From: JBKQHQ01 sp052148715
GTDB lineage: Bacteria; Pseudomonadota; Alphaproteobacteria; Rhizobiales; Xanthobacteraceae
Assembly: GCA_052148715.1 (NCBI GenBank)
Contig: JBKQHQ010000230.1
Location: 68,007-132,006, forward strand
Direction of reading: 5' to 3'
DNA: 64,000 nucleotides
In this document: positions 8,604 through 17,407 of the stretch, piece after piece
Layout of the letters: the number at the start of each line of letters is the position of its first letter
Position numbering within the stretch: the stretch's first letter is position 1
Notes under the pieces: generated by a model
What the model was told of the DNA's origin: nothing
What the model saw: the letters and a program-made list of their open reading frames with translations, nothing else
Databases searched by the model: none
Translations under genes and position numbers: made by a program

Positions 8604-10016
8604 ATGGACGAACCGCAAACCCTGTTCGACAAGCTCTGGGCCGCCCATGAGATCGTGCGCCGCGATGATGGCGAGGCGCTTCTGTGGGTCGACCGCCATT
8701 ACGTGCATGAAGGCTCCTTCCATGCCTTCGGTCGGCTGGCCGAGCGGGGCGCGCCGGTGGCCGAGCCCGGTCTCACCTTCGCCGTCGCCGACCATTACGT
8801 GCCGACGCGCGGTTCCCGCCGCAGCATCGCGAACCCTGAGATCGCGCGCATGGTTCGCCAGCTCGAAGAGAATACGGCGAAGCACCACGTCGAATTGTTC
8901 GGTCTCGACGATCCGCGCCAAGGCATCGTGCACGTGGTCGGCCCGGAGCAGGGCCTGACCCTGCCGGGCCTGCTGATTGTCTGCGGCGACAGCCACACCT
9001 CGACCCACGGCGCGCTTGCCGCCTATGCGTTCGGCATCGGCGCTTCCGAAGTCGCGCATGTGCTGATGACGCAGACGATCTGGCAGCGCAAGCCGAAGCG
9101 CATGCGCGTCACGGTCGATGGCCGCCTCGGCGCGGGCATCGCGGCCAAGGACATCGCGCTTGCCGTCATTGCTCGCATCGGCGCCGACGGCGCAACCGGC
9201 CATGCCATCGAATTTGCAGGGTCTGCGGTCCGCAACCTCTCTGTCGAGGGCCGGCTGACGCTCTGCAACATGTCGATCGAAGCCGGCGGCCGCTGCGGAA
9301 TGGTCGCGCCCGACGAAACGACCTTCGCCTACCTCAGGGGCCGGCCTTACGCGCCCGAGGGGGCGCTATTCGAGCGCGCGCTCGAGGCGTGGTCGGCGCT
9401 GAGGACGGACGCCGGCGCCTCGTTCGACCGCGAGGTCAGCCTTGACGCCGCCGACATCGCGCCGATCGTCACTTGGGGCACCAGTCCCGAGGACGCGCTG
9501 CCGATCGACGCCAGCGTGCCCGATCCGGCGCGGGAGCCCGACGCGGCCCGGGCCAAGTATCTGCGCGAAGCACTCGATTACATGGGGATCGCGCCAGGCA
9601 AAAAGCTCACCGACATCGCGGTCGACCGCGTGTTCATCGGCTCGTGCACCAACGCGCGCATCGAGGATCTAAGGGCGGCGGCGGCCGTGCTCGCGGGTCG
9701 AACGAGCAAGGTCCCCGGTCTGGTCTCCGCCGGCTCCTCCCTGATCAAGCGCCGGGCGGAAGAGGAGGGGCTCGACCGCATTTTTCGCGACGCCGGTCTC
9801 GAATGGGGTGAATCCGGGTGCTCGATGTGCGTCGGCATCAACGGCGACCTGGTGGCGCCGGGCGAGCGTTGCGCCTCGACCACCAACCGCAACTTCCGCG
9901 GCCGGCAGGGCCAAGGCGCCCGCACGCATCTGATGTCGCCCGCCATGGTCGCCGCCGCCGCGGTCACCGGCCATCTCACCGACGTACGGCCGCTCCTGGC
10001 CGGCGGGAAAGTCTGA
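8604..10016 (+). CDS. leuC: 3-isopropylmalate dehydratase large subunit (LeuC-type aconitase)
   Basis: Large subunit of a two-part 4Fe-4S dehydratase that isomerises 2-isopropylmalate to 3-isopropylmalate or does the same chemistry on a related hydroxy-acid. The ATG at 8604 gives 470 residues and the normal start (T-L-F-D-K-L-W-A-A-H); an upstream in-frame start at 8550 would add an atypical tail. The cluster ligands are present: Cys348 in I-G-S-C-T-N and Cys406/Cys409 in G-C-S-M-C. G-D-S-H-T-S-T-H-G is at 128-136. leuD follows 12 bp later. No leuA or leuB is near, so this may be a catabolic paralogue (for example citraconate or dimethylmalate hydratase) rather than the biosynthetic enzyme. 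Confidence 0.88.
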   Translation: MDEPQTLFDKLWAAHEIVRRDDGEALLWVDRHYVHEGSFHAFGRLAERGAPVAEPGLTFAVADHYVPTRGSRRSIANPEIARMVRQLEENTAKHHVELFGLDDPRQGIVHVVGPEQGLTLPGLLIVCGDSHTSTHGALAAYAFGIGASEVAHVLMTQTIWQRKPKRMRVTVDGRLGAGIAAKDIALAVIARIGADGATGHAIEFAGSAVRNLSVEGRLTLCNMSIEAGGRCGMVAPDETTFAYLRGRPYAPEGALFERALEAWSALRTDAGASFDREVSLDAADIAPIVTWGTSPEDALPIDASVPDPAREPDAARAKYLREALDYMGIAPGKKLTDIAVDRVFIGSCTNARIEDLRAAAAVLAGRTSKVPGLVSAGSSLIKRRAEEEGLDRIFRDAGLEWGESGCSMCVGINGDLVAPGERCASTTNRNFRGRQGQGARTHLMSPAMVAAAAVTGHLTDVRPLLAGGKV

Positions 10017-10028
10017 GCGAAGGCGCGC

Positions 10029-10646
10029 ATGGAAAAATTCACCCAACTGACCGCGACGGCCTGTCCGCTCGACGTCACCAATCTGAATACCGATCAGCTC
10101 TTGCCGGCGCGCTATCTGAAGTGGCCGCGGTCGGCCGGGCTCGGCAAGGTGTTGCTGCAGGATCTGCGCTTCGATGCCGACGGCCGCGAGCGGCAAAATT
10201 TTCCGCTCAATCAGCCGGCGTGGCGGGACGCTCAGATCATCGTCAGCGGGCGCAATTTCGGTTGCGGCTCCTCGCGCGAAGCCGCCGTCTATGCGCTCTA
10301 CGATTACGGCATCCGCTGCGTGATCGCGCCGTCCTTCGGCGACATTTTTTCCGGCAATGCGGTGCAGAACGGCCTGCTCACGGCGAGCGTCGCCGACGAC
10401 GAGGCGGCGGAGATCATGGCTGCGCTGGTGCGCAGCCCGGAGCTGCCGGTCACCGTCGATCTGGAGGAGCAGACTATTCTGTGCAATCGCGCCTACAAAT
10501 TTTTGATCGATCCGGTCCGCCGCATGCGGCTCTTGCAGGGCTGGGACGATATCGCGCTCACGGAAAGCTTTCGCGAGCAAATTTCCGCGTTCAAGACGGT
10601 CGATCGGACGCGTCGACCCTGGGCGTTCCCACGTGCCCACTCGTGA
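10029..10646 (+). CDS. leuD: 3-isopropylmalate dehydratase small subunit (LeuD)
   Basis: A 205-residue swivelling subunit that completes the LeuCD active site. Seen: N-T-D-Q-L-L-P-A-R-Y-L early on, the substrate-binding G-R-N-F-G-C-G-S-S-R-E motif at about residues 74-84, and A-P-S-F-G-D-I-F. The length fits LeuD of proteobacteria. The 12-bp spacing to leuC implies one transcript. The C-terminal tail of about 15 residues is charged and looks less conserved. The caution about leucine synthesis versus a catabolic paralogue applies to both subunits. Confidence 0.88.
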   Translation: MEKFTQLTATACPLDVTNLNTDQLLPARYLKWPRSAGLGKVLLQDLRFDADGRERQNFPLNQPAWRDAQIIVSGRNFGCGSSREAAVYALYDYGIRCVIAPSFGDIFSGNAVQNGLLTASVADDEAAEIMAALVRSPELPVTVDLEEQTILCNRAYKFLIDPVRRMRLLQGWDDIALTESFREQISAFKTVDRTRRPWAFPRAHS

Positions 10647-10722
10647 GCCACGACCGCGCGCCACAGGTCACTGATTAAGAATGAATTTGCTATCGGTCGC
10701 CGGAGGCGGAGAAATTCCCTGG

Positions 10723-11811
10723 TCACCGCCCGGGCGGCATCGTCTCGGTCCAAAGCTTGTGGTCGTTGCCGACCAGGTAGACGTGCCACGGGTCCGTGGC
10801 GTGGAATGCAGCCCGGCCGGACGCGACCAACACATCGCGGTCGACCAGTACGGCCTGGTCGCGGCCGTCGAGCTCGTGCCACAGCCTGCCGTCCTTGCCG
10901 AGCACATAGGCGAGGCGCATGTCCATCCCCTGGAACGCCGCGACCGACGTGTCCACCAGCTCGGCCTTGCCGTTTGCGCCCTGGCGCCACAGCGAGGCGT
11001 CGGGAGTCTGGACATAGGTGGTGTCGCCGTCCGGGATGTACTGGAACGCCACAGTCTGCTTGGCGACGAGCGTCCGCGATTGTGCGGTGTCGACCTCGCG
11101 CCATAGCTGCTGGTCGGCGGCTAGGACGTAGACGACGCCGGCATCGACGGCCTGGAAGGCCGTGACCGCACGGTCGACCTCCGTGCGCTTGCCGGCATCG
11201 CCCAGCTCGCGCCGCAAAGTGCCGTCGGTGCCGAGCACGTAGATCAAGCCGACATTGATCGCCTGGAAGCTTGCGACCGCCTGATCGATCTCAGCTCGGT
11301 CGCCGCCGTCGATGTTGGCGCGCCACAGCTTGCCGTTGGTGCCTTGCACGAACAGATGCCCGTCGGCCACCTGGAACGCGGCGACGTCGTGATCGACCAA
11401 GCGGGCGTCCTTGGTGCCGATCGTCGCGCGCCACAGCTTGCCGTCCGTGGCGACGACGTAGAGCAGGTTGTTTTCGCTCGCCTGGAAGAGGTTCACCCCG
11501 TCGGCCAAAGAACGGCGGCTGTTGCGCCCGTAGCCGACAGGCGGGGCAGCGTTCGGGCGGTCAGTCGGCTCCGCCGCGATGTTATTGTCGCGGCGGATTT
11601 CGCCGATCGGGTCCTGCGTCAGGCACCGGCGGAACGCCGCCAGGCCTCCGGGGTCGGTGAGATCGCCGCTCAGCTGGGCACACAAGAGCCGCAACTGTTT
11701 GGTGCGGGCATCATCCTCGGTGGACGCGGGCACCGCGATCGAAATGACGGCGATCGCGATCAAGGCCGAGCCGGCCGACGGCGACGCGGCGGCGCGCGAA
11801 AGACAGGACAT
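10723..11811 (-). CDS. Secreted seven-repeat propeller-like protein, 37-residue repeats
   Basis: Function not recognised. This 362-residue protein has an N-terminal hydrophobic signal (about residues 13-29) and a short Cys-containing segment at 40-65. From residue 108 there are seven repeats of about 37 residues, starting near 109, 146, 182, 219, 256, 293 and 336. Each has the form F-Q-A-x-D-x-x-L-x-Y-V-L-G-T-D-G-x-L-W-R-E, followed by V-D-x-x-V-A-A. The blade size is close to tectonin-type repeats, so a small seven-bladed propeller is likely. Such folds often bind sugars or proteins. It stands alone between leuD (convergent) and an esterase gene on the same strand. Confidence 0.7.
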   Translation of the reverse strand: MSCLSRAAASPSAGSALIAIAVISIAVPASTEDDARTKQLRLLCAQLSGDLTDPGGLAAFRRCLTQDPIGEIRRDNNIAAEPTDRPNAAPPVGYGRNSRRSLADGVNLFQASENNLLYVVATDGKLWRATIGTKDARLVDHDVAAFQVADGHLFVQGTNGKLWRANIDGGDRAEIDQAVASFQAINVGLIYVLGTDGTLRRELGDAGKRTEVDRAVTAFQAVDAGVVYVLAADQQLWREVDTAQSRTLVAKQTVAFQYIPDGDTTYVQTPDASLWRQGANGKAELVDTSVAAFQGMDMRLAYVLGKDGRLWHELDGRDQAVLVDRDVLVASGRAAFHATDPWHVYLVGNDHKLWTETMPPGR

Positions 11812-11887
11812 GGCGCAGCCTATTGACGAAGGAGCCGGTGCGCAAGCAGTGTCGGATCAATTCGCGGCACCTTGCTGGGCGCCCGGC

Positions 11888-12841
11888 TCACTTCGCCGTT
11901 TTTACGAAGTCCAAAATCTGATTCGAGAGTTCGGCGTCGCTCGTATTGATGGAATATACTTCCGACATATGGCTGTGCTTCGGCAGAAAGACGAAGCGGG
12001 GGCAGCGATCGGCTTTGCACAGCGCGTCGCGCAGTTGGTTGGCCTGCTGGTCGAAGGCCGACGGGTCGAGCTCCGAATAGGCGACCAGCATCGGCGTGGG
12101 TGATTTTAGGAGACCTGGGAGCGACGAGCGTTCGGCGTATTGGGAGGCGTCCTTGCCGTAATAGGCGGTGGCGTCGGCTATATCCTTGAATGTCGTCAGG
12201 TCGTAGAGGCCGGAGAGGAAGATCGCGCCGGCAATGCCGCTGCCGCGCGGTCCGTAATAGTTCGGGCTCGCCACGTAGGCGGCGACATGCGCCGCGCCCG
12301 CGGAATGTCCCATCAGAAAGACGCGCGCAGGATCGCCGCCGCGCGCGGCGATGTTGGCGGAGACCCAACTCACCAGCGCGCTCATGTCCTCGGTCCCGGC
12401 CGGCCACGGATTGGCGGGCGCGAGTCGGTAGTCGGCATTGACCCCGACCACGTCGTGGCGGGCGGCGAACAACATGATGTTGTCGAAGAACGTGCTGCCG
12501 GGTGGGTGCTTGGAGCCGGCGACGAAGGCGCCGCCGTGGATCATGACGAGAACCGGCCGCGGCTCGGCGCCAGCATTCTCGGCGGCGAATAGATCGAGGA
12601 CGTGGTGATCGTCCGGTCCGTATTTGACGTCGCGCGTCACCTTGACCTCCGCGTAAGGCTCCTTTTCTTGCAGCGGCGCATAAAGCTTCGCGGTTTCCGG
12701 CGGATTGATCACCCGGCCCAATTCGCGAACTCTCTGCTCGACCTCGGGCGGCACCGCGCTCGTCTGCGCCGTGGCGGCGGAGCCGAGCGCGAGGCAAGAT
12801 ATCAAGGCCAGGATGGCGCGGCGGACATGATTTGTAGACAT
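11888..12841 (-). CDS. Exported carboxylesterase of the HGG alpha/beta hydrolase family
   Basis: A 317-residue esterase. The ATG at 12841 is chosen because a signal peptide (residues 1-26, ending A-T-A-Q) begins there; a longer frame upstream codes for a charged non-signal tail. Catalytic features: oxyanion motif H-G-G-A-F at 102-106, nucleophile Ser180 in G-H-S-A-G, likely acid Asp259 and His291 near the end. The set matches hormone-sensitive-lipase-like and kynurenine-formamidase-like enzymes. Natural substrate unknown; export suggests it acts on small esters in the periplasm. Confidence 0.82.
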   Translation of the reverse strand: MSTNHVRRAILALISCLALGSAATAQTSAVPPEVEQRVRELGRVINPPETAKLYAPLQEKEPYAEVKVTRDVKYGPDDHHVLDLFAAENAGAEPRPVLVMIHGGAFVAGSKHPPGSTFFDNIMLFAARHDVVGVNADYRLAPANPWPAGTEDMSALVSWVSANIAARGGDPARVFLMGHSAGAAHVAAYVASPNYYGPRGSGIAGAIFLSGLYDLTTFKDIADATAYYGKDASQYAERSSLPGLLKSPTPMLVAYSELDPSAFDQQANQLRDALCKADRCPRFVFLPKHSHMSEVYSINTSDAELSNQILDFVKTAK

Positions 12842-13030
12842 GAGGAATTCTCGTGCAGGACGGCGCGGGAAGCGGCCCCGGCTCCGCTTTCTGTCCCATA
12901 CGGCATTGCAATGGCGGGCCGCACAGGGACTGGAGCCTTGGATACACTGATTTGAGATCATCCGATCGATGCGTGGACCGACGTTTCGCCCAAATAGCGC
13001 GCACCACCGGTGCGCGCCGCTTGAGTCGCG

Positions 13031-14293
13031 TCACGGCTTTTTCGCCTCCGCGTAAGGATAGACCATCTCCCCCGACTGATACTCCTTCGGCCAGACCACG
13101 ACCTCGTGCGTCGTCTCCTTGAACTGGTCGAGACCGTTGCCGTTAACGTGTTGGAACTGGGTGAACACCACGCGCGTCTTCGCCCATTCGCCGTCCTTGC
13201 CGAAGGTGACGTCGCCGACGACGGTGTTGAAGGAATGGCTGCGTATATAGGCGGCAAGCGTCACATGGTCGAGGCTCTTGGCGCCCTCGACCGCCTCGGC
13301 CAGCACCTGACCGGCCGCGTAGGCGAGCGGCGGGAAGACCGGTCCCAACGGATCGATGCCTTGGCTTGGGGCCACCGCGCGGTATTTCGCCAACAGCTCG
13401 AGGGTGCCGGGGAACGTGAAGGCCGGCGCCGGCACGAACACCTCGTGATTGACGATGCCGTTCATCAGCGGCCCAAGCTGCATCTTGATCGGCGTCACCA
13501 GGAGCCCGATGAAGGCGCCCCCGAACATTTTTGGCGTGAGCCCGATCTCGTTGGCGGCGCGCACGATGCCGACGGAATCCGGTGGATAGGCCGCGACGTA
13601 GACGATGTCAGGATTGCTCGCCTGCACCGCGCGAAGCATCGGCGCGAAATCGGCGGTGGAAGGCGGATAGTTCCGGTCGAGCACGAGCTCGAAGCCGCCG
13701 AGTTCCTTGATGATCTCGCGCGCGCCGTCGGCCGCATTCTGGGCGAATTCGGCATCGGCGGCGACGATCGCGACAGTCTTCGGGCGCGGCTTGGCCGCCG
13801 CCGCCAATTCAAAGAAGCCACGCGAAAAAGCCTTTTGCGGCTCGGGCCCGGTCGGCAGCATCGAGAAGTATTGGTCGTAATGGAGCTTGCTGTTGGCGGC
13901 GTTCGCCAGGATGCCGATAGTGGTCTTCTTCGATTGCATCAAAATCGGAATGGCGGGCGCTACCATGTTGGTCGCGTAGGGGCCGATCAACAGCTCGACC
14001 TTGTCGACTTCGATGAGCTTCGTATAGATCTGCGGCACGTTGGACGGATTGCTTTGGTCGTCGTAGAAGACGAGCTCGACCGGGCGGCCCAGCAGACCGC
14101 CCTTGGCATTGACGTCATCGCGCCAGATCTGCAGCGCGGCCAGCACCTGCTTGCCGATCGGCGCGACTCCGCCGGTCAACGCCAGGCTCATGCCGACCCG
14201 GATCGGCTCGACGGCCTTCGCCGCGTCCGCCAGGAACGCCGCACAGGCTATGATCAGTGCTGCTACGGCACCCCTTCCATTAAAGATGCACAT
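13031..14293 (-). CDS. LIV-type ABC solute-binding protein
   Basis: A 420-residue periplasmic receptor of the branched-chain amino acid/amide family, with a signal peptide to about residue 27 (A-D-A-A-K-A). The mature start I-R-V-G-M-S-L-A-L-T-G-G is typical, as are L-L-I-G-P-Y-A-T-N and the late Y-A-A-G-Q-V-L-A-E-A-V motif. A strong G-G-A-G-G-A-G lies eight bases before the ATG at 14293. No transporter genes adjoin it. It is divergent from the FAA hydrolase gene 155 bp away, so its ligand may feed that enzyme. Confidence 0.87.
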   Translation of the reverse strand: MCIFNGRGAVAALIIACAAFLADAAKAVEPIRVGMSLALTGGVAPIGKQVLAALQIWRDDVNAKGGLLGRPVELVFYDDQSNPSNVPQIYTKLIEVDKVELLIGPYATNMVAPAIPILMQSKKTTIGILANAANSKLHYDQYFSMLPTGPEPQKAFSRGFFELAAAAKPRPKTVAIVAADAEFAQNAADGAREIIKELGGFELVLDRNYPPSTADFAPMLRAVQASNPDIVYVAAYPPDSVGIVRAANEIGLTPKMFGGAFIGLLVTPIKMQLGPLMNGIVNHEVFVPAPAFTFPGTLELLAKYRAVAPSQGIDPLGPVFPPLAYAAGQVLAEAVEGAKSLDHVTLAAYIRSHSFNTVVGDVTFGKDGEWAKTRVVFTQFQHVNGNGLDQFKETTHEVVVWPKEYQSGEMVYPYAEAKKP

Positions 14294-14448
14294 GTTCGGT
14301 TCTCCTCCGTGTTGGCGCGGTTGCGACGTTGGCCGTCGCCTTTGGCTGCCTTGATCATGCTATCATCTCGTCGCGCGGCGTGTCGGAGAAACTCGCCGGG
14401 CAAAATCGCCGCAAGCACAGGCCGCGGCGAGCAGGCAAGGAGCAGCCG

Positions 14449-15456
14449 ATGGCGGATGACACGACCTTCATGCTCGGCACGTTTGCACGGCGGGGGCGCA
14501 AACCCTTTGTCGGCTTGGTGCTGCAGGACCGTATCGTCGATCTTCGCGCCGTCGGCGCGACCTTTGGCGACGTGCCCGGGGCCGAGGCGCTCGCGACGAC
14601 CAATAGCCTGATCGATCTTCTGGATGATTGGGAGAGAAGTTTTTGTGCGGTGCAGCGTTGTGTGGAGCGCATCGTCACGGAAGAACTTGCCGGCGACCGT
14701 CTCGCCGGCGCGGTATCGGAGGTCGCCGCGCTCGACGTGCGGCCGCCGATCCTGCGGCCGCCAAAAATTCTCAATGCCGCGGCGAACTACAGCGGGCATC
14801 TCAAGGAGATGCGCCGATACACCGAAAGCGGCATGACCTCCGGAAAGGAGCAAATCTTTGCCGGCGAGAAGGCGAGGGCGCGACCGTACCTTTTTCTCAA
14901 GGCCTCGAGCTCGCTGTGCGGCGCGTTCGATAACGTGGTGCTGCCGGAAGGCGAGCAACAGACGGACTGGGAAGCGGAGCTAGCGCTGGCGATCGGGATC
15001 GGCGGGAAGCGCATCTCCGCCGCGCGCGCCATGGACCATGTGGCGGGGTTCATGACGTTCAACGACGTATCGTGCCGCACCACGCTGTGGCGGGAAGACC
15101 GGCCCAATTTCCGTACCGATTGGCTTGCCTCGAAGTCGTACGACACGTTCGGACCCTTGGGGCCGTATTTCGTGCCGAAAGCCTTTGTCCCGGATCATGC
15201 GGGATTGCGGATCGAGCTGAAGGTCAATGGCAAGACCATGCAGGATGGTCTCGCCGGCGACATGATCTATTCCCCCGAAGAGCAGATCGAATACGCCTCG
15301 CGCTTCATGACGCTCGAGCCCGGAGACGTCTTTGCGACCGGCACGCTCGCGGGCGTCGGCCAAGGCACCGGCACGTTCCTAAAACCCGGCGACGTCATGG
15401 AGGCGGAAGTCCTCGGCCTCGGCCGGCAACGCAACCGGGTGGTGGCGGCGCAATGA
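14449..15456 (+). CDS. Fumarylacetoacetate hydrolase family protein
   Basis: A 335-residue metal-dependent enzyme of the FAH superfamily, which hydrolyses or decarboxylates beta-keto acids from aromatic breakdown. The ATG at 14449 has A-A-G-G-A-G upstream and the expected start; a longer in-frame extension is arginine-rich. Seen: N-A-A-A-N-Y-S-G-H at 109-117, metal-ligand pair Glu175 and Glu177 in D-W-E-A-E-L-A-L, Asp206 in F-M-T-F-N-D, and the late G-D-V-F-A-T-G-T-L-A-G-V-G. Cytoplasmic. The neighbouring UbiD decarboxylase and GntR genes support an aromatic or dicarboxylic acid pathway. Confidence 0.85.
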   Translation: MADDTTFMLGTFARRGRKPFVGLVLQDRIVDLRAVGATFGDVPGAEALATTNSLIDLLDDWERSFCAVQRCVERIVTEELAGDRLAGAVSEVAALDVRPPILRPPKILNAAANYSGHLKEMRRYTESGMTSGKEQIFAGEKARARPYLFLKASSSLCGAFDNVVLPEGEQQTDWEAELALAIGIGGKRISAARAMDHVAGFMTFNDVSCRTTLWREDRPNFRTDWLASKSYDTFGPLGPYFVPKAFVPDHAGLRIELKVNGKTMQDGLAGDMIYSPEEQIEYASRFMTLEPGDVFATGTLAGVGQGTGTFLKPGDVMEAEVLGLGRQRNRVVAAQ

Positions 15457-15629
15457 TTCGCCGCCGATAACGCCGGCCATCGCACCGCCGCAGTTCAATG
15501 ATGGTGACGTCGCTGCACGCCAAGAGCGTTGCGCGGCCTGCGGATAGCTTCCGGGGGATTGCGGCGTCTGCTATCGTCCGCGCCGCTCGGGGCGACGCGG
15601 ACTATTGTTTGTAGGTGAGGAGGATCATG

Positions 15630-16193
15630 ATGCCTTTGAATTCCAACGCGTTGGGCGCGACGTTGAGCATGCTTGCCGTTGCCGCGGTGGTAACAGCTGC
15701 TCCGGTCTTGGCGCAACAAAACCCGCCGCCGGGCGGCTCGCCGCCGAGCGGACCGAGCGGTCAGCCAGGCGCGCCGCCGCCGCAGGCAGCGCCTGTCCGC
15801 CCCGGCGCCCCGCGCTATGCCTTGGCCATCGCCAACGTCAATCTGCGCAGCGGACCGGGCACGGACTCGCCGCTCATCACGACCATTCCAGGCGGCAGCA
15901 ACGTCGTGGTCAACGGTTGCAGCGGCGAGTGGTGCTCCGTGATGTGGAACGGACACAGCGGCTACGCGATCGCCCGAAACCTCGACACCGGGGGGCCGCG
16001 CGAGGCGAGACAATATCGCCCGCAGCCCGGATATGCCGCCGAGCCCGACCATGAACCCGGGCCGCCGGTCGTGTATGGAGCGCCCGGATATTACCCGCCG
16101 CCGCCCGTTGTCTACGGCCCCGGTTATTACGGCCCCGGCTATTACGGTCCTGGTTACTATGGTCCGGGGTGGGGTTGGGGAAGGCGATGGTGA
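15630..16193 (+). CDS. Secreted SH3-domain protein with Tyr-Gly-Pro-rich tail
   Basis: A 187-residue exported protein. AGGAGG at 15618-15623 sits six bases before the ATG at 15630, which decides this start over the GTG at 15615 and the ATG at 15627. The signal peptide ends near V-L-A-Q. A Pro/Gly-rich linker leads to a bacterial SH3 domain at about residues 60-120 (V-N-L-R-S-G-P-G-T-D motif, G-C-S-G-E-W-C-S-V, G-Y-A-I-A-R). The C-terminal 50 residues are low complexity and end in three consecutive Y-Y-G-P-G units. SH3b domains of this class often bind peptidoglycan; an envelope role is inferred. Confidence 0.8.
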   Translation: MPLNSNALGATLSMLAVAAVVTAAPVLAQQNPPPGGSPPSGPSGQPGAPPPQAAPVRPGAPRYALAIANVNLRSGPGTDSPLITTIPGGSNVVVNGCSGEWCSVMWNGHSGYAIARNLDTGGPREARQYRPQPGYAAEPDHEPGPPVVYGAPGYYPPPPVVYGPGYYGPGYYGPGYYGPGWGWGRRW

Positions 16194-16636
16194 GGACCGG
16201 TTCGCGGCAGCCATCGAGGATTGCAAGTCTAGCAGTAGCTTAGCAGAGACGTTTTTTGCATTCGTAGAGCTAATGGTTTCGGATGCCGGTTGCCCTCCTG
16301 GTGCAACACTCCGGCCGACGTCCGAAACCCTCCAAAGCCCCGTGCCGCTTTTTTCGGCGATTGTCTCCGCCATTTGAACCTGCTTGCCAGGCCAGCTGAT
16401 TTGGCGGACAATTCTCATATGTTATGAGTCATAGGGATGGAACCAACGCAGCGAAAAGGCTTACCCAGTGGGTCAGAACGCGCGCCTCCTTCAGGGAGCA
16501 TCGGCGCCCGGACCATCGCGCGCGGCTGTGCAGTCCACTGAACTACCAAGGGAATTCTTGAGACCTCGGTGATTTGCCCCTATGACGGCTGTAAACAGAA
16601 TCGACCAAGACATTGGTTGGCAGGAGGGGCAGGCCC
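16194..16636. other. Intergenic stretch upstream of the GntR gene
   Basis: This 443-bp gap holds no convincing gene on either strand. It contains a 15-bp palindrome at 16414-16428 (listed separately) and the Shine-Dalgarno of the GntR gene near its right end. No RNA gene was recognised. Confidence 0.45.
16414..16428. promoter_or_regulatory. 15-bp palindrome, operator candidate
   Basis: CTCATA-TGT-TATGAG is a perfect six-base inverted repeat around a three-base centre. It lies about 210 bp upstream of the GntR gene and could be its operator, but it does not match a well-known FCD-GntR consensus. Confidence 0.3.
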
Positions 16637-17332
16637 GTGAAAAAACTGCGTCGGACAAGCCTGAGCGGGGACGCCTACACGTTTGTTCGCGACCTTTTTC
16701 TCAACGGTGACCGGTACAATCCAGGCGATAAGATCAGCGTCGAAGAGCTCAGCCGCGAGCTCGGGGTTAGCCGCACCCCGCTGTGGGGCGCCATCAACCG
16801 GCTCGAAGCGGAAGGCATCGTCGAGATCGTTCCGCGCCAAGGCGTCTATCTCATCGACTACGACCCGCAGCGTGCGCTGGAGATCTATGTCGCCCGGGAG
16901 GCGTTGGAGGGCATGGCGGCGCGGCTCGCTGCCGAGAACATGACCGATCGCCAGCTCGCGGCGCTGAAGACGATGGTCGCCGAGCAGCGTGCGCATCTGG
17001 AGAAAGGCGATGTCGAGCGTTACTACGCCGCCGCCTTGGAGTTCCATGAGCAGGTGCTGCGCATCGCCGGCAACCACGCGCTCGAGCGGCTGCTGCTGTC
17101 GATCCTGGCGCAGATCCGAGCGATGCGGCTGCAGCAGAAGTTTGTGCCAATGCGGCTTCCCGATTCGTGCGAGGACCACGTCAAGCTGATCGAGGCCTTT
17201 GCCTTGCGCGACGGTGATCGGGCCGAGCAGGAGGCCCGCAGCCACATCCGCGACCTGGCGGCGCAAATCCGTCAGGTCATGCCGACCGAAGCGCCTATCT
17301 GGGGCGGCGGTGCCAGCAAGCGGGCTTCATAA
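16637..17332 (+). CDS. GntR-family regulator, FadR (FCD) type
   Basis: A 231-residue DNA-binding repressor or activator that likely senses a carboxylic acid. GTG 16637 is preferred because A-G-G-A-G-G ends nine bases before it; a TTG at 16613 lacks this. The winged helix is at about residues 10-70 (I-S-V-E-E-L-S-R-E-L-G-V-S-R-T-P-L) with L-E-A-E-G-I-V-E-I-V-P-R-Q-G-V. The FCD ligand domain follows, with likely metal-binding Asp and His residues in its helices (F-H-E-Q-V-L-R-I-A-G-N). The usual P-V-R-E is P-L-W-G here. It lies 75 bp ahead of the UbiD gene and probably controls it. Confidence 0.87.
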   Translation: MKKLRRTSLSGDAYTFVRDLFLNGDRYNPGDKISVEELSRELGVSRTPLWGAINRLEAEGIVEIVPRQGVYLIDYDPQRALEIYVAREALEGMAARLAAENMTDRQLAALKTMVAEQRAHLEKGDVERYYAAALEFHEQVLRIAGNHALERLLLSILAQIRAMRLQQKFVPMRLPDSCEDHVKLIEAFALRDGDRAEQEARSHIRDLAAQIRQVMPTEAPIWGGGASKRAS

Positions 17333-17407
17333 GAGCGCCTGAGAAGTTCCATCACATGGCCGTCCTGAACGCCGGTCGGCGGGCGGGCGCGGCGCAAGGA
17401 AACGCAA

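Noticed and set aside
16079..16181. Short repeats considered as a CRISPR-like array
   Set aside because: They are three coding units for Y-Y-G-P-G in the SH3 protein with no spacers; no CRISPR array was seen anywhere.
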